A stretch of 64,000 bases of DNA from an uncultured Thermanaerothrix sp. (GTDB lineage Bacteria; Chloroflexota; Anaerolineae; Anaerolineales; Anaerolineaceae): assembly GCF_938028735.1 (NCBI RefSeq), contig NZ_CALIMF010000002.1, positions 434,001-498,000 of the forward strand, read 5' to 3'. Of this stretch, positions 51,271 to 60,510 are shown one piece after another. A program made the translations under genes and the position numbers. Within the stretch, counting starts at the first letter, position 1. Each line of letters opens with the position of its first letter. A model generated the notes under the pieces. That model worked only from the letters and a program-made list of their open reading frames with translations, was not told the origin of the DNA and did not search any database.

Positions 51271-51663
51271 ATGTCTATTTCCAAGATTCTCGTTCTATTT
51301 CTTCTTAGCCCACTGATTGTAATCGCCTGCGCTCCGGCCTCACTATCATCTCCAACCTCCACCACAGACCTTATCCTCGCCATCTCCACCAACCCATCCC
51401 CTCCCAAAATAGGAGAAGTAGAAATTAACATTACACTTCAAGATGCACAAGGTCGAGCCCTTGAAGGGGCTGAAGTCACAGTAACTGCCGAGCACACTGA
51501 CATGAGTGGCATGGAAATGGAGGGGAAGGCCACCGAGCAAGGGCAGGGGCGCTACGCTATTCGAGCCCATTTTAGTATGAGTGGTAACTGGACATTAAGG
51601 GTTCAGGTTAGGAAAAACACACTATCTTACCAACGGGATTTTCCCCTTAACATTTTGCCTTGA
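51271..51663 (+). CDS. FixH/YtkA-like lipoprotein
   Basis: A 130-residue lipoprotein with lipobox LIVIAC (Cys at residue 20). The mature part is a single beta-sandwich of the YtkA/FixH type (GEVEINITLQDAQGRALEGAEVTV, then GQGRYAIRAHFSMSGNWTLRVQV). A Met- and His-containing loop, EHTDMSGMEMEG, could bind copper. It follows the multicopper oxidase by 34 bases, suggesting they work together, perhaps in copper handling. Confidence 0.75.
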   Translation: MSISKILVLFLLSPLIVIACAPASLSSPTSTTDLILAISTNPSPPKIGEVEINITLQDAQGRALEGAEVTVTAEHTDMSGMEMEGKATEQGQGRYAIRAHFSMSGNWTLRVQVRKNTLSYQRDFPLNILP

Positions 51664-51693
51664 ACCACCGACTTCCCTTAGGATAGGGATTGA

Positions 51694-51722
51694 TTGAAAG
51701 CGGTTCCAGCGCTTTCAAATTT
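51694..51722 (+). terminator. Terminator after the FixH-like gene
   Basis: TTGAAAGCG (51694-51702) pairs with CGCTTTCAA (51710-51718) around a seven-base loop and is followed by ATTTC. A second short hairpin with five G-C pairs (51742-51746 with 51753-51757) and a T-rich tail follows at once and may act with it. Confidence 0.55.
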
Positions 51723-51787
51723 CTAAACCCCTTCATTAGCACCCCCATCTATGGGGGATTTTGATTTGCATTGCCCATCTATGGCGC

Positions 51788-51816
51788 TTGACAATATAGA
51801 ACATATTTTCTATAAT
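51788..51816 (+). promoter_or_regulatory. Consensus promoter for the 51865 membrane-protein gene
   Basis: TTGACA (51788-51793) and TATAAT (51811-51816) with a 17-base spacer form a full-consensus promoter. Confidence 0.85.
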
Positions 51817-51864
51817 CAAGGCAACTTACCCTTCGGTTCCTCGACTATATCAAAAGGAGATGCC

Positions 51865-52593
51865 ATGAACAGTCAGCCCCCTCTCACCTCATGGTTTTCT
51901 GAACTGGCGGGCCGTTTACGTGTGCGCCCCGGGTTTCTTTTCGGGATCATCATTTTGACGGCATTAGTGGCCTTTGAGATTTTTAACTACAGCACCACCG
52001 ATTACGCTTTGCGTGACCTGCTAGGCGGACTTTCTTTCGCCGGTTTGCAATGGTCAACCATCCTTGCCATTGCCTTCTGCGGGATTGATTTTGCCGGCAT
52101 TGCCCGCCTTTTCACTCCCGAACAGGGGTCGTCTGAACCCAAGGAGGTTTGGTACCTCTTTGGCGCCTGGCTGCTGGCAGCCACCTTCAACGCACTGCTT
52201 ACTTGGTGGGGCGTCTCAATGGCAATTGTCTCTCACACGCCCGCCAGCACCTCGGTCATTGACCGTGAAACGCTGGTCACTATCGTCCCCATCTTTGTAG
52301 CTATGATGGTTTGGGTCATTCGCATCCTTATTATTGGCACGCTTTCAGTCGCGGGCGAACGTCTCTTTTCCACCGGGGATCAGCCCTTGTTGCGAGCACC
52401 TTTACGCACGTCACGTCCCGCAGCGACCACCAGCGCTACTGTGAATCCCTCTGTCTTTGCCCCGCGCCCAACCCCAACTCCGACCAACCTGAGTGCACGA
52501 TCCACTACTTCCCCCCGCCCCGAGCCCACCTACCACAGCCTCAACGCACGCCCCGCTCGCAATGGCGAAGAACACTCCCGCACCCTTCTGTAA
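51865..52593 (+). CDS. Membrane protein with Pro/Thr-rich C-terminal tail, unknown function
   Basis: A 242-residue protein. It has four hydrophobic segments (about residues 20-40, 50-72, 95-118 and 135-160) and a ~75-residue low-complexity cytoplasmic or external tail rich in Pro, Thr, Ser and Arg. I recognise no family. AAAGGAG lies seven bases before the ATG at 51865; an open frame extends upstream across the promoter and is not coding. The strong consensus promoter suggests high expression. Confidence 0.7.
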   Translation: MNSQPPLTSWFSELAGRLRVRPGFLFGIIILTALVAFEIFNYSTTDYALRDLLGGLSFAGLQWSTILAIAFCGIDFAGIARLFTPEQGSSEPKEVWYLFGAWLLAATFNALLTWWGVSMAIVSHTPASTSVIDRETLVTIVPIFVAMMVWVIRILIIGTLSVAGERLFSTGDQPLLRAPLRTSRPAATTSATVNPSVFAPRPTPTPTNLSARSTTSPRPEPTYHSLNARPARNGEEHSRTLL

Positions 52594-52641
52594 AGATTTC
52601 GGCTTCTCCTCCTTGCTCTGAGCCTGGCTATCCCACGCGGA

Positions 52642-54033
52642 TTAGCCGGGCTCCTCTTTTGCCAGGATGGCCCCCTCCAACGGCAGACGAACTATAAAGG
52701 TTGTGCCCTGCCCCAAACGCGACTCGACTTCAATCCATCCCCCATGGCTTTGCACAATACGCTGGGCGATTGCCAATCCCAACCCATAACCAAAGGGAGC
52801 ATTTTCACCCTCCTGACCCCGCCCGCGATAGAAGCGTTCAAAGATATGGGGCAAATCCTCCTCTGGGATGCCCGGCCCACTGTCGCTAACACGGATCCGG
52901 GCCTCGTTGCCCTCACGGCGAAGCCCCAAGCAAATCTCTCCCCCTGGGGGGGTGTATTTGATGGCGTTGCCGACCAGATTGAGTAAAACCTGCTTGAGCC
53001 GATCTTTGTCGCCCAGAATAGTTATCGGCGCCGTCTCTACAATGCGTAGCGAACGGGTCCCTTCAGCTAGGTGCTGCATTTGCTGAACCACCTCTAACAG
53101 CAGGTTATCCAGTGAAACAGGTTGGCGCTCCAAAGTCAGCGACCCGGCCTCAGCCTGTGCCATCAGCAGCAAGTCGCCCACCAAGCGGGTCAGACGATCC
53201 ACCTCCTGATCAATCGCCTGCAACGATTCGGGGTCTACGGTGCCGGTCAGGCGCATTAACCCAATTTCGCCTTTGATAACCGTCAGTGGCGTGCGCAATT
53301 CATGGCTCACATCGGCCAGGAAACGCCGCTGAGCGTTAAAGAGGGTCTCCAATCGTTCTAGGGTAGTGTTAAAGGCCGTGATCAACTGCCGGAATTCCAC
53401 ATCCGTTTCCTGGGCCGCCAACGGGATGCGCCGCGAAAGGTCATCTGCGCGGGTGATCTGCAAAGCCGCTTCAGTAACGACCTGCAAAGGCGCAAGGATA
53501 TAGCCGGTTCCCAGCCAGGTACCTAGGCCCACGATAACCACCGAGAAAAGGAACATGATCACCAGGAGAATTGCCAGCGTGCGCTGGGCTACCAGTAGCA
53601 AGTCCAGGCTCAGAGCCACCTGCAAGACCCCCACTGGGCCGCGATTGCTGCGTAAAGGCACCGAAAGAACACGCAGGTTCGTCGCACTGTTCAAAATGGA
53701 ACGGTAAATGGGCTGCCCGTAGTTCAATCCCACCGGATCAAGCGGTTGGGTAAGGCCTGGGGGCCGTGAGACCTGTAACCGTCCCTGGGCATCCCACACC
53801 TGATAGAACAAATTCTCTAGTGGCTGAAAACCGATTACAGCCCGCTGGTCAAATTGATTGGCTGCATTAACGCGTAAACGACCTATCAATTCGCGAGCGG
53901 CCCGCTCCAAGCGGCTGTCCACCTCGCTCAATAGCGTCTGACTGACCAAGATGTACACCAGCCCCCCCACCAACAGCAGCACGCCGCCAAAAAGTGAGGT
54001 GTAAAGAAGGGTCAGCCGCAGTCGCAGAGACAT
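52642..54033 (-). CDS. Two-component sensor histidine kinase
   Basis: A 463-residue membrane kinase. Helices at ~8-30 and ~152-178 flank an extracytoplasmic sensor of ~120 residues. A HAMP domain (~180-232) leads to the phosphoacceptor H244 in DVSHELRTPL. The ATPase domain has NLVGNAIKYTPPGG, VSDSGPGIPEEDLPHIFERFYRG and GYGLGLAIAQRIVQSHGG. It starts directly after the response-regulator stop codon with no gap. The signal is not predictable. Confidence 0.93.
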   Translation of the reverse strand: MSLRLRLTLLYTSLFGGVLLLVGGLVYILVSQTLLSEVDSRLERAARELIGRLRVNAANQFDQRAVIGFQPLENLFYQVWDAQGRLQVSRPPGLTQPLDPVGLNYGQPIYRSILNSATNLRVLSVPLRSNRGPVGVLQVALSLDLLLVAQRTLAILLVIMFLFSVVIVGLGTWLGTGYILAPLQVVTEAALQITRADDLSRRIPLAAQETDVEFRQLITAFNTTLERLETLFNAQRRFLADVSHELRTPLTVIKGEIGLMRLTGTVDPESLQAIDQEVDRLTRLVGDLLLMAQAEAGSLTLERQPVSLDNLLLEVVQQMQHLAEGTRSLRIVETAPITILGDKDRLKQVLLNLVGNAIKYTPPGGEICLGLRREGNEARIRVSDSGPGIPEEDLPHIFERFYRGRGQEGENAPFGYGLGLAIAQRIVQSHGGWIEVESRLGQGTTFIVRLPLEGAILAKEEPG

Positions 54034-54714
54034 TTACTCTTCAGTTTCGCGCAGCACGTAACCCACACTGCGCAGGGTGTGGATTAGGCGGGGTTCGCCC
54101 TCCGCTTCTAATTTCTGCCTCAAATAACGGATATACACATCCAGCACATTGCTCTCACCGCTGAAATCGTACCCCCAAATACGATCAAAGATCATCTCGC
54201 GGGTTAGCACCTGTCGGGGATGACGCATAAAGAGTTCTAAAAGATCAAACTCACGCGCCGTTAGTGGGATTACCCGCTGCCCACGCCGAGCTTGCCGGGT
54301 GCGAGTATCTAATTCCAGGTCGGCAAATTTCAGCACCGGTGCTCGCTCAGCCTCGGTGCGACGCAGGAGTGCTCGCACACGCGCCAGAAATTCTTCCACT
54401 TGAAAGGGCTTGACAATGTAGTCATCTGCACCTGCGTCTAATCCCTGCACCCGATCTTGCACTGTATCTTTAGCGGTCAGCATCAGGATCGGCACTTTAC
54501 TGGCTGCCCGTAAGCGCTGGCACACCTCGAGCCCGTCAATCCCCGGTAGCATCCAGTCCAGTACAACCAGGTCAGGGCGCGATTCGCGAAAGAGCCTCAG
54601 CCCACCTTCGCCATCCTGAGCCGACTCCACCACGTAGCCCTCATAGGCTAAGGCGCGCCTAAGGATGCGCTGAATGGCTTCATCGTCCTCAATAATTAGA
54701 ATTCGCTCCTTCAT
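54034..54714 (-). CDS. OmpR/PhoB-family response regulator
   Basis: A 226-residue regulator. The receiver domain has D10-D11, the phosphorylated D53 in VVLDWMLPG and the conserved Lys in LTAKD. The C-terminal winged helix (~130-225) carries [22 protein letters not shown] and [11 protein letters not shown]. It is the first gene of a two-gene operon with the kinase. Targets are unknown; no nearby gene is an obvious client. Confidence 0.95.
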   Translation of the reverse strand: MKERILIIEDDEAIQRILRRALAYEGYVVESAQDGEGGLRLFRESRPDLVVLDWMLPGIDGLEVCQRLRAASKVPILMLTAKDTVQDRVQGLDAGADDYIVKPFQVEEFLARVRALLRRTEAERAPVLKFADLELDTRTRQARRGQRVIPLTAREFDLLELFMRHPRQVLTREMIFDRIWGYDFSGESNVLDVYIRYLRQKLEAEGEPRLIHTLRSVGYVLRETEE

Positions 54715-54848
54715 ACGTCCTCCACTTGTTGAGAATAATATATCACAACTTGGTCAAAGGCCTTTATTTACGGATGGGGTAAAGTTTCCACGCCTGCCTC
54801 ATCCGCAAAAACTTCCTGGCCGGCTCACCTTCTGCTATAATCCACACC

Positions 54849-56000
54849 ATGACTACTGACGCCACACCGCTCATCTGGATTGACCAACCCACCGACCTAG
54901 ATAAACTTGTCGAGACGCTGCTCAGGCATTCTTGTCTCGCTGTTGATACCGAATCCAACAGCCTGTACGCTTACCAGGAACAAGTGTGCCTGATCCAGTT
55001 CTCCACTCCAGAGGCCGACTTCCTGGTAGATCCGCTTCGTTTGAAAGATCTTTCTCCCCTGGGTGCGGTGTTCGCCGATGAACGGATTGAGAAGATTTTC
55101 CATGCGGCCGAGTACGATCTGATCTGCCTCAAGCGCGACTTTGGTTTTACTTTCCGCCATATCTTTGATACCATGCACGCCGCCCGCATCCTGGGGCGTC
55201 GCGAAGTCGGACTGGCAAGTTTGCTCAAGCAAGAATTTGGCCTCCAGCTGGAAAAGCACTACCAGCGGGCCGACTGGTCCCAGCGTCCGCTCCCTCCGGC
55301 TATGTTGGATTACGCTCGCCACGATACACACTACCTAATTCCCCTGCGCGAGCGTTTGGCCGCAACCCTGCAACAGAAAGGGCTATGGGAACTTGCTCAG
55401 GAAGATTTTGAACGCCTAACCGAGGTCAGCGTTCCAACGGTCGACCTAAGCAAAGGGCCAGACTGGAATCTAGCTCAGCGCTACAATCTAAGCCCCCAGC
55501 AAATGGCCGTCCTCACCGCCTTATATGCCTATCGGGATGAGCAAGCCCGCCTAGCCAATTTGCCACATTTTAAGATTTTGAGCAACGAAGCCCTGCTGGA
55601 ACTTGCTCTGGCCTTGCCCAAGAGCCCGCGCGACCTTTCACGCTTGGGCATCCTGAGCGCAAAACAACGTGAGCGTTTTCAAGAGGGCCTCCTCGCCACT
55701 ATTCGAGAGGCACTTACCGCGCCACCGCCTCTCCGACCACGCAACGGCATACCCGACGAAGCCGTCCTGGCCCGTCTGGAGCACCTGCGTCGGTGGCGCA
55801 AGCAAATGGGACGGCGATTAGGGGTCGAATCGGATATTGTTTTGCCCCGCGAACTCATGGAACGCATTGCGCGCGAAAACCCCGCTCACCCAGATGAACT
55901 AGCACGGATCATGCGAAACACCCCCTGGCGCTTCAAGCGCTTTGGAGGGGAGATACTACATGTCTTGCAAGAAGCCAATTTTGCTCTTGCCCATCCCTGA
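54849..56000 (+). CDS. rnd: Ribonuclease D-like 3'-5' exonuclease with HRDC domain
   Basis: A 383-residue protein. The DEDDy exonuclease motifs are AVDTES (D33, E35), IFHAAEYDL and YARHDTHYL, with the Tyr-containing third motif intact. Residues ~210-290 form an HRDC domain (AVLTALYAYRDEQARLANLPHFKILSNEALLELA), and a second, weaker HRDC-like region follows. It trims RNA 3' ends in tRNA and other stable RNA maturation. It stands alone, divergent from the two-component genes. Confidence 0.9.
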   Translation: MTTDATPLIWIDQPTDLDKLVETLLRHSCLAVDTESNSLYAYQEQVCLIQFSTPEADFLVDPLRLKDLSPLGAVFADERIEKIFHAAEYDLICLKRDFGFTFRHIFDTMHAARILGRREVGLASLLKQEFGLQLEKHYQRADWSQRPLPPAMLDYARHDTHYLIPLRERLAATLQQKGLWELAQEDFERLTEVSVPTVDLSKGPDWNLAQRYNLSPQQMAVLTALYAYRDEQARLANLPHFKILSNEALLELALALPKSPRDLSRLGILSAKQRERFQEGLLATIREALTAPPPLRPRNGIPDEAVLARLEHLRRWRKQMGRRLGVESDIVLPRELMERIARENPAHPDELARIMRNTPWRFKRFGGEILHVLQEANFALAHP

Positions 56001-56052
56001 ACCACGCTCATAGCATCCCTCTCCCCTGGCTCTTTGCAGAAAGGAACCCCGC

Positions 56053-57450
56053 ATGCGCATTCACTTCCTCGGTGCAGCCCAAACGGTCACCGGCGCCCAA
56101 TTTTTGCTTGAGGTCAATGGACACACTTTGCTATTAGAGTGCGGGCTCTATCAAGGGAAGCGCGAAGAGTCCTATCGACGCAATCAGACATTTGCCTTCG
56201 ACCCGCGCCGCATTTCGGCGGTCATTCTCTCCCATGCCCATATTGACCATAGCGGTAATTTGCCCAATCTGGTCAAGCAGGGGTATGACGGGCCCATTTA
56301 CACTACTCCGGCCACCGCCGCCCTGGCGGATATCATGGTGCGTGACTCCGCTCATGTCCTCGAAGCCGACGTCACCTACGTGAATAAGAAACGACGCAAA
56401 CGGGGTGAGCCACCCCTGGAGCCCTTCTACACGCTTGCCGACGCGGAAATGGTTGCTCCGCTCCTTCGGGGAATACCGTATCAGCAGTCATTTGAGCCGG
56501 TACCCGGCGTCCAGGCCACGCTGGTGGATGCCGGACATATCTTGGGTTCAGCCGCAGTGGTGCTGGATATCGAAGAAAATGGGCAGCGTTTCCGCTTCTG
56601 GTTTTCAGGGGATATCGGACGTGAGCGGCTCCCCTTGCTACGCGATCCCGTACTACCCGAGGCTACTGATTACCTAATGATGGAATGCACCTACGGGGAT
56701 CGCCCTCATCACGACCCTGAAGAAGCCTACCAGCGCCTGCGCGAAGTCACTCAACGCACTTTGGAGCGAGGCGGTAAAGTGATCATCCCCGCCTTTGCCG
56801 TGGGGCGCACGCAGGAACTCATTTATTGCTACAATCGCATGCTCCAAGCCGGCGAAATCCCCCCCGTGCCCATCTACGTGGACAGCCCGCTGGCCGTCGC
56901 TGCCAGCCACATCTTTCAGCAATTCACGGATTTATTTGATGAAGAAACCCGTGTGTTTGTCCAAAGCGGTGGACATCCGGCATTAAATTATCCCCAACTG
57001 CATTACGTTCAATCCGTGGACGAATCACGCGCCCTCAATGATCGCACCGATCCCATGATCATTATTTCGGCCTCAGGCATGGCCGAAGCCGGGCGCATCT
57101 TGCATCACCTGAAACACAACATACAGAATCCGCGCAACACTGTGGTGATTGTTTCCTGGCAAGCGCCAGATACCCTGGGGCGCCGTCTGGCAGAAGGTGC
57201 CCCGGTTGTGCGCATTTTCGGCGAACTCTTTGACCGGCGTGCCGAAGTGGTGACCATTGACGGATTCTCCGCCCACGCGGGGCAGGATATGCTTTTGCGC
57301 TACGCCCAAGCCAGTCGGGCTGGACTACGCCAAATTATTCTGGTCCATGGTGAGCCCCCCGCGGCCGAGGCCCTGCAGGAAAAAATGCGCCAGGCAGACC
57401 TCCCCGCGGCGGTTTATCCCACGCGGGGCGAGGTCCTTTCCTTGCCGTGA
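56053..57450 (+). CDS. MBL/beta-CASP RNA-processing nuclease
   Basis: A 465-residue enzyme of the CPSF/YsgA-like beta-CASP group. The metal ligands lie in HAHIDH (61-66), DAGHILGSAAVVL, FSGDIG and the C-terminal GFSAHAGQDML and ILVHGEP. The beta-CASP insert contains IPAFAVGRTQEL and IIISASGMAEAGRI. It is a single-module RNase, not RNase J (no YDVGH-type motif). It follows the RNase D gene on the same strand with a 52-base gap, so the pair may act in RNA turnover. Confidence 0.9.
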   Translation: MRIHFLGAAQTVTGAQFLLEVNGHTLLLECGLYQGKREESYRRNQTFAFDPRRISAVILSHAHIDHSGNLPNLVKQGYDGPIYTTPATAALADIMVRDSAHVLEADVTYVNKKRRKRGEPPLEPFYTLADAEMVAPLLRGIPYQQSFEPVPGVQATLVDAGHILGSAAVVLDIEENGQRFRFWFSGDIGRERLPLLRDPVLPEATDYLMMECTYGDRPHHDPEEAYQRLREVTQRTLERGGKVIIPAFAVGRTQELIYCYNRMLQAGEIPPVPIYVDSPLAVAASHIFQQFTDLFDEETRVFVQSGGHPALNYPQLHYVQSVDESRALNDRTDPMIIISASGMAEAGRILHHLKHNIQNPRNTVVIVSWQAPDTLGRRLAEGAPVVRIFGELFDRRAEVVTIDGFSAHAGQDMLLRYAQASRAGLRQIILVHGEPPAAEALQEKMRQADLPAAVYPTRGEVLSLP

Positions 57451-57506
57451 TGGGAATGGCTCTTTTCGCAGTTGATGTTCCTCTGTTATAATTAGAACAG
57501 CCGCTC

Positions 57507-57594
57507 GGAGAGGTGCCGGAGTGGACGATCGGGGCGGTCTCGAAAACCGTTGTGGTCCTGTGGGCCACCGTGGGTTCGAATCCCACCCTCTCCG
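57507..57594 (+). tRNA. tRNA-Ser (CGA)
   Basis: An 88-base cloverleaf. GGAGAGG (57507-57513) pairs with CCTCTCC (57587-57593), with discriminator G at 57594. The anticodon CGA (57541-57543) lies in the loop CTCGAAA. A long variable arm follows (GTGGTCC ... GGGCCACC region), and the T loop has TTCGAAT. The long variable arm and discriminator G mark a serine tRNA reading UCG. The CCA end is not encoded. A TATAAT box at 57487-57492 lies just upstream. Confidence 0.95.
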
Positions 57595-57902
57595 CCTGAT
57601 TTCGGGGTTATCTCGACTTTTCAAAAGATGCACTTCGCCTCATGCCCGATAATTGCGCGACCTGGCTTCTGGGGTCTCCCTGCTTGACCCTTCTAAACCT
57701 GTTGCTTGGCAGGGATTGCATTCAGACGGCTTACACGTTACGAGATTAACATCGCTCAACTTTGCCGGGGAGACGCGTTCTCGGCAAGGCCACCTACCCT
57801 CTTCCGATACCTGTGGCACAACCAGGCCCATGGGTATAAAAACAACAGCAGGTCCCAGACAAACCGGACCTGCTGGATTGGTCTCTATTCGGTTTTATTT
57901 CT
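57595..57902. other. Gene-free interval between tRNA-Ser and the SWIM-protein gene
   Basis: Apart from the terminator at 57846-57875, nothing could be supported. Short open frames here have no ribosome binding site and no recognisable protein features. Confidence 0.6.
57834..57875 (-). terminator. Terminator of the SWIM-protein gene
   Basis: CAGCAGGTCC (57846-57855) pairs perfectly with GGACCTGCTG (57866-57875). On the minus strand it is followed by TTGTTTTTATA, a good intrinsic terminator just beyond the gene at 57903. Confidence 0.85.
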
Positions 57903-58145
57903 TTATGAGTTAACCGGTTGGATCAGCATATTCTCAAGAACGATTTCTAGCGCCATGGTATGGCTGCATACGCCTCGGCTACGGAAAAACTCACAATCAC
58001 ACTGCCACTTGCCATGGTCATATTGCACCGTATGGGTGTTGTTCTCCCCCTCAACGGTAACCGTAAAGGTCTGAAAGCGAATGCGCTCGCGCTCCTGAGC
58101 ATATCGTCTGGCCTTTTCGCGCTTGCCAATCATCCCGTAATCCAT
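57903..58145 (-). CDS. Minimal SWIM zinc-finger protein
   Basis: An 80-residue protein consisting of little more than a SWIM domain. A basic N-terminal segment (KREKARRYAQERERIRF) precedes a beta hairpin. The zinc motif CDCEFFRSRGVCSH (residues 49-62, CxCx8CxH) follows. SWIM domains bind nucleic acids or proteins and usually occur in larger SWI2/SNF2 or transposase proteins; here the domain is free-standing. It has its own terminator. Confidence 0.8.
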   Translation of the reverse strand: MDYGMIGKREKARRYAQERERIRFQTFTVTVEGENNTHTVQYDHGKWQCDCEFFRSRGVCSHTMALEIVLENMLIQPVNS

Positions 58146-58184
58146 TACGCATCTCCTTTCATGGCTGAAAAGGGTTTAACAAGC

Positions 58185-58211
58185 AAAAAGGCACGCGAAA
58201 TAACGCGTGCC
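58185..58211 (-). terminator. Terminator of the rimI-like gene
   Basis: GGCACGCG (58190-58197) pairs with CGCGTGCC (58204-58211); on the minus strand the stem is followed by TTTTTG. It lies just beyond the rimI-like gene. Confidence 0.75.
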
Positions 58212-58284
58212 GCGTAAACCTTGGAGTAAGGTCAAAGCCGGATGTTTCTTCATAGATCCTAGTTCTATAATATACGTTCTGGGC

Positions 58285-58740
58285 TTATGAGTCAACTATT
58301 TTCTCAAGGATTAACGCATCCTCTCCATCACTGTAATAACGTTTCCAGACATCTACCTCGCGATATCCCTCCCGGTGATACAAGTGAATGGCTGGCCAGT
58401 TTGTGCGTCGTACGCTCAGGCGAATGCGCGGCACCTTCAAGCGCTGTTCGCACGCCAACAACAACGCCCGCCCAATTCCCATCCGCCGATATTCCGGGCT
58501 GACCCCCAGAGTCAAAATCCATCCAAGCCTCTCTCTGGGTTTAGCCTCACCGGCAATGAACCCAACCAGTTGCTCGTCCACAACCGCTTTTAGCCGTACC
58601 ACTCCCGGCAGGGTCGACACGGCTACAATATCCAGCAGGGGCCAAGCGTCTCGGCCAAAACAGGCTTTCTCTAAGCGGTAAAGCGCTTGGATATCCCGCC
58701 AGTTGGCTTCCAGGATCTGATAATGGACAGTGGTGACCAA
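58285..58740 (-). CDS. rimI: GNAT acetyltransferase (RimI-like)
   Basis: A 151-residue GNAT protein. The acetyl-CoA loop is VSPEYRRMGIGRALLLA near residue 80. LSVRRTNWPAIHLYHREGYREVDVWKRYYSDGEDALILEK shows the RimI-type C-terminal order, including Asn-x-x-A-x-x-x-Y. RimI acetylates the N-terminus of ribosomal protein S18, but related enzymes have other targets. It is monocistronic with a clear terminator. Confidence 0.85.
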   Translation of the reverse strand: MVTTVHYQILEANWRDIQALYRLEKACFGRDAWPLLDIVAVSTLPGVVRLKAVVDEQLVGFIAGEAKPRERLGWILTLGVSPEYRRMGIGRALLLACEQRLKVPRIRLSVRRTNWPAIHLYHREGYREVDVWKRYYSDGEDALILEKIVDS

Positions 58741-58810
58741 ATTCGTCGTAGGTCGGGTGTGAGGGGAGCCGGAACCGCACTGCCGACTCCCCCCACTCGG
58801 GTCTCAGAGA

Positions 58811-59722
58811 CTAGGCTTGTGGAGCACTCCCACCTTGCTCACCACGCAGGCGGAGGAAATCCCCCAAAAGGCTGGTAAACTCCATGGGGAAAATGTACTT
58901 TGTCGAAGGCGAAGCCGCCATGCTCTTGAGCGTCTCAAAGTACTGCAGGGTAATGGTTTTCGAATCCAGGCGATTCGCCACCGAGAAGATCTTCTCTAGC
59001 GCTGCAGCGTAACCCTCGGCGCGCAAAAGTTGTGCCTCGCGCTCACCTTCTGCGATGAGAATCGAAGCGCGTTTCTGACCTTCGGCCTTGAGGATGGCTG
59101 CCTGTTTCTCACCTTCGGCCACATTAATCGCCGCCTCACGCGTACCGTTCGATTCGGTGACAACAGCACGGCGGTTGCGCTCAGCCGATAACTGGCGATT
59201 CATGGCCTCCTGCACCTCGCGCGGCGGGATAATCTCGCGGATTTCCACATTGGTAACTTTAACCCCCCACCGCTCTGTCACCTCGTCCAAGCGAGTACGC
59301 AGCGCGTGATTGATTTGCTCGCGTTCCGAAAGCACACTATCCAGCATGATGGCGCCAATGACCGAGCGCAGGGTGGTAGTAGCAATTCCCTGAGCGGCAG
59401 CCTCAAAGTTAGCCACTTGCAAAACACTTTGTACCGGGTCAAACACCTTGTAGTACCAGAGGAAATCAATGGAGATAGGCGCGTTATCGCTGGTGATGGC
59501 AGTTTGGGCTGGAATTTCACGCACCTGCTCGCGCAGATCCACCCGCACTCCACGATCAATAAACGGGATGAGGAACACCAGACCGGGGCCACGTGAGCCC
59601 AAGCAGCGCCCTAAGCGAAAGACCACCAAGCGCTGGTACTCGGGCACGATACGAATGGCCGCAGCTAGGAAGGCAATGCCGCCCACGACGATAACGCCAA
59701 TCAGACAATAGATCAGTTCCAT
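58811..59722 (-). CDS. SPFH-domain membrane protein (slipin/stomatin/paraslipin)
   Basis: A 303-residue protein with one N-terminal membrane helix (residues 3-22). An SPFH/band 7 domain follows (EYQRLVVFRLGRCLGSRGPG, then GVRVDLREQVREIPAQ). A long helical region with repeated AEGEKQAAILKAEGQKRASIL predicts a coiled coil for ring assembly. The adjacent downstream NfeD-like gene is its usual partner. The pair is thought to organise membrane domains or membrane-protein quality control. Confidence 0.92.
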   Translation of the reverse strand: MELIYCLIGVIVVGGIAFLAAAIRIVPEYQRLVVFRLGRCLGSRGPGLVFLIPFIDRGVRVDLREQVREIPAQTAITSDNAPISIDFLWYYKVFDPVQSVLQVANFEAAAQGIATTTLRSVIGAIMLDSVLSEREQINHALRTRLDEVTERWGVKVTNVEIREIIPPREVQEAMNRQLSAERNRRAVVTESNGTREAAINVAEGEKQAAILKAEGQKRASILIAEGEREAQLLRAEGYAAALEKIFSVANRLDSKTITLQYFETLKSMAASPSTKYIFPMEFTSLLGDFLRLRGEQGGSAPQA

Positions 59723-59742
59723 GCAAACACCTCCTTATAGGC

Positions 59743-60384
59743 TTACGACTCGTTTTGAGATTGCGAAGTTAGGGCTTCTACAACCAGTACCAAACCCTCA
59801 CGTCCGACCACACGCACCTTGGCCCCCACCGGAATGGGCGTATTACTACGCGCACTCCACTCCTCGCCATGAATGTAAACCGTACCCTCGCGGTAAATCG
59901 TCGTTCGGGCTTCGCCCACGGCCCCCATGAGCCGTTCCATAGAGATATCCGGGTGCCGCCGAATGGCCTCAAGGCCCTTCCAACCTACTAGCCAGAATAG
60001 GCCTACCGCTACCGTCGAGGTCACCGCAGCCAAAAATGGGTTTACTGCCAACCCCCCTTCCGGTGTCCTAAAGAGGAATATGGATCCCACTATAAAGGCC
60101 GCACAGGCAATAACCAGGTAGAACCAGCGTCTCGAAAAGCGCAGTGCCATTAGAAACGGGATAACTCCCGCAATTAGCACCCCTAGTGCCCAGGCGTTAA
60201 TGCTCAGCCGGACAATACCCAATCCCGCCAACACCAGGGCAAACAGAGCGCCGATTTCGAGAATACCCGTACCGGGAGAAAAGAGCGCCAACACACCCAG
60301 CACCAGGCCTACCACGAGCAGAAAATACGCCACGTTGGGGTCAATCAGGGGATTTATCACGCTGGAAGTCTCCTCTGTATCCAT
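59743..60384 (-). CDS. NfeD-like membrane protein
   Basis: A 213-residue protein. Four hydrophobic helices (about residues 15-35, 40-60, 66-80 and 84-102) and a further segment near 120-137 precede a soluble OB-fold C-terminal domain (GTVYIHGEEWSARSNTPIPVG, then VRVVGREGLVLVVE). This is the short NfeD form without the ClpP-type protease domain. It starts the operon and lies 20 bases before the SPFH gene. Confidence 0.9.
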   Translation of the reverse strand: MDTEETSSVINPLIDPNVAYFLLVVGLVLGVLALFSPGTGILEIGALFALVLAGLGIVRLSINAWALGVLIAGVIPFLMALRFSRRWFYLVIACAAFIVGSIFLFRTPEGGLAVNPFLAAVTSTVAVGLFWLVGWKGLEAIRRHPDISMERLMGAVGEARTTIYREGTVYIHGEEWSARSNTPIPVGAKVRVVGREGLVLVVEALTSQSQNES

Positions 60385-60510
60385 TATACAATAAATGCGA
60401 CCGCCACCTCACTCGATTGTAGCAGGTAGTTCATACATTAACTGCTGGCCCCGCGCTCAAACCACAAGGAATCATAGAAGATCAAGGGTAGGGAATTACG
60501 ATCTTCTGCC

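Noticed and set aside
57706..58074. 122-codon plus-strand frame overlapping the SWIM gene
   Set aside because: It is antisense to a gene with a clear zinc motif and terminator and has no plausible start site or protein features.
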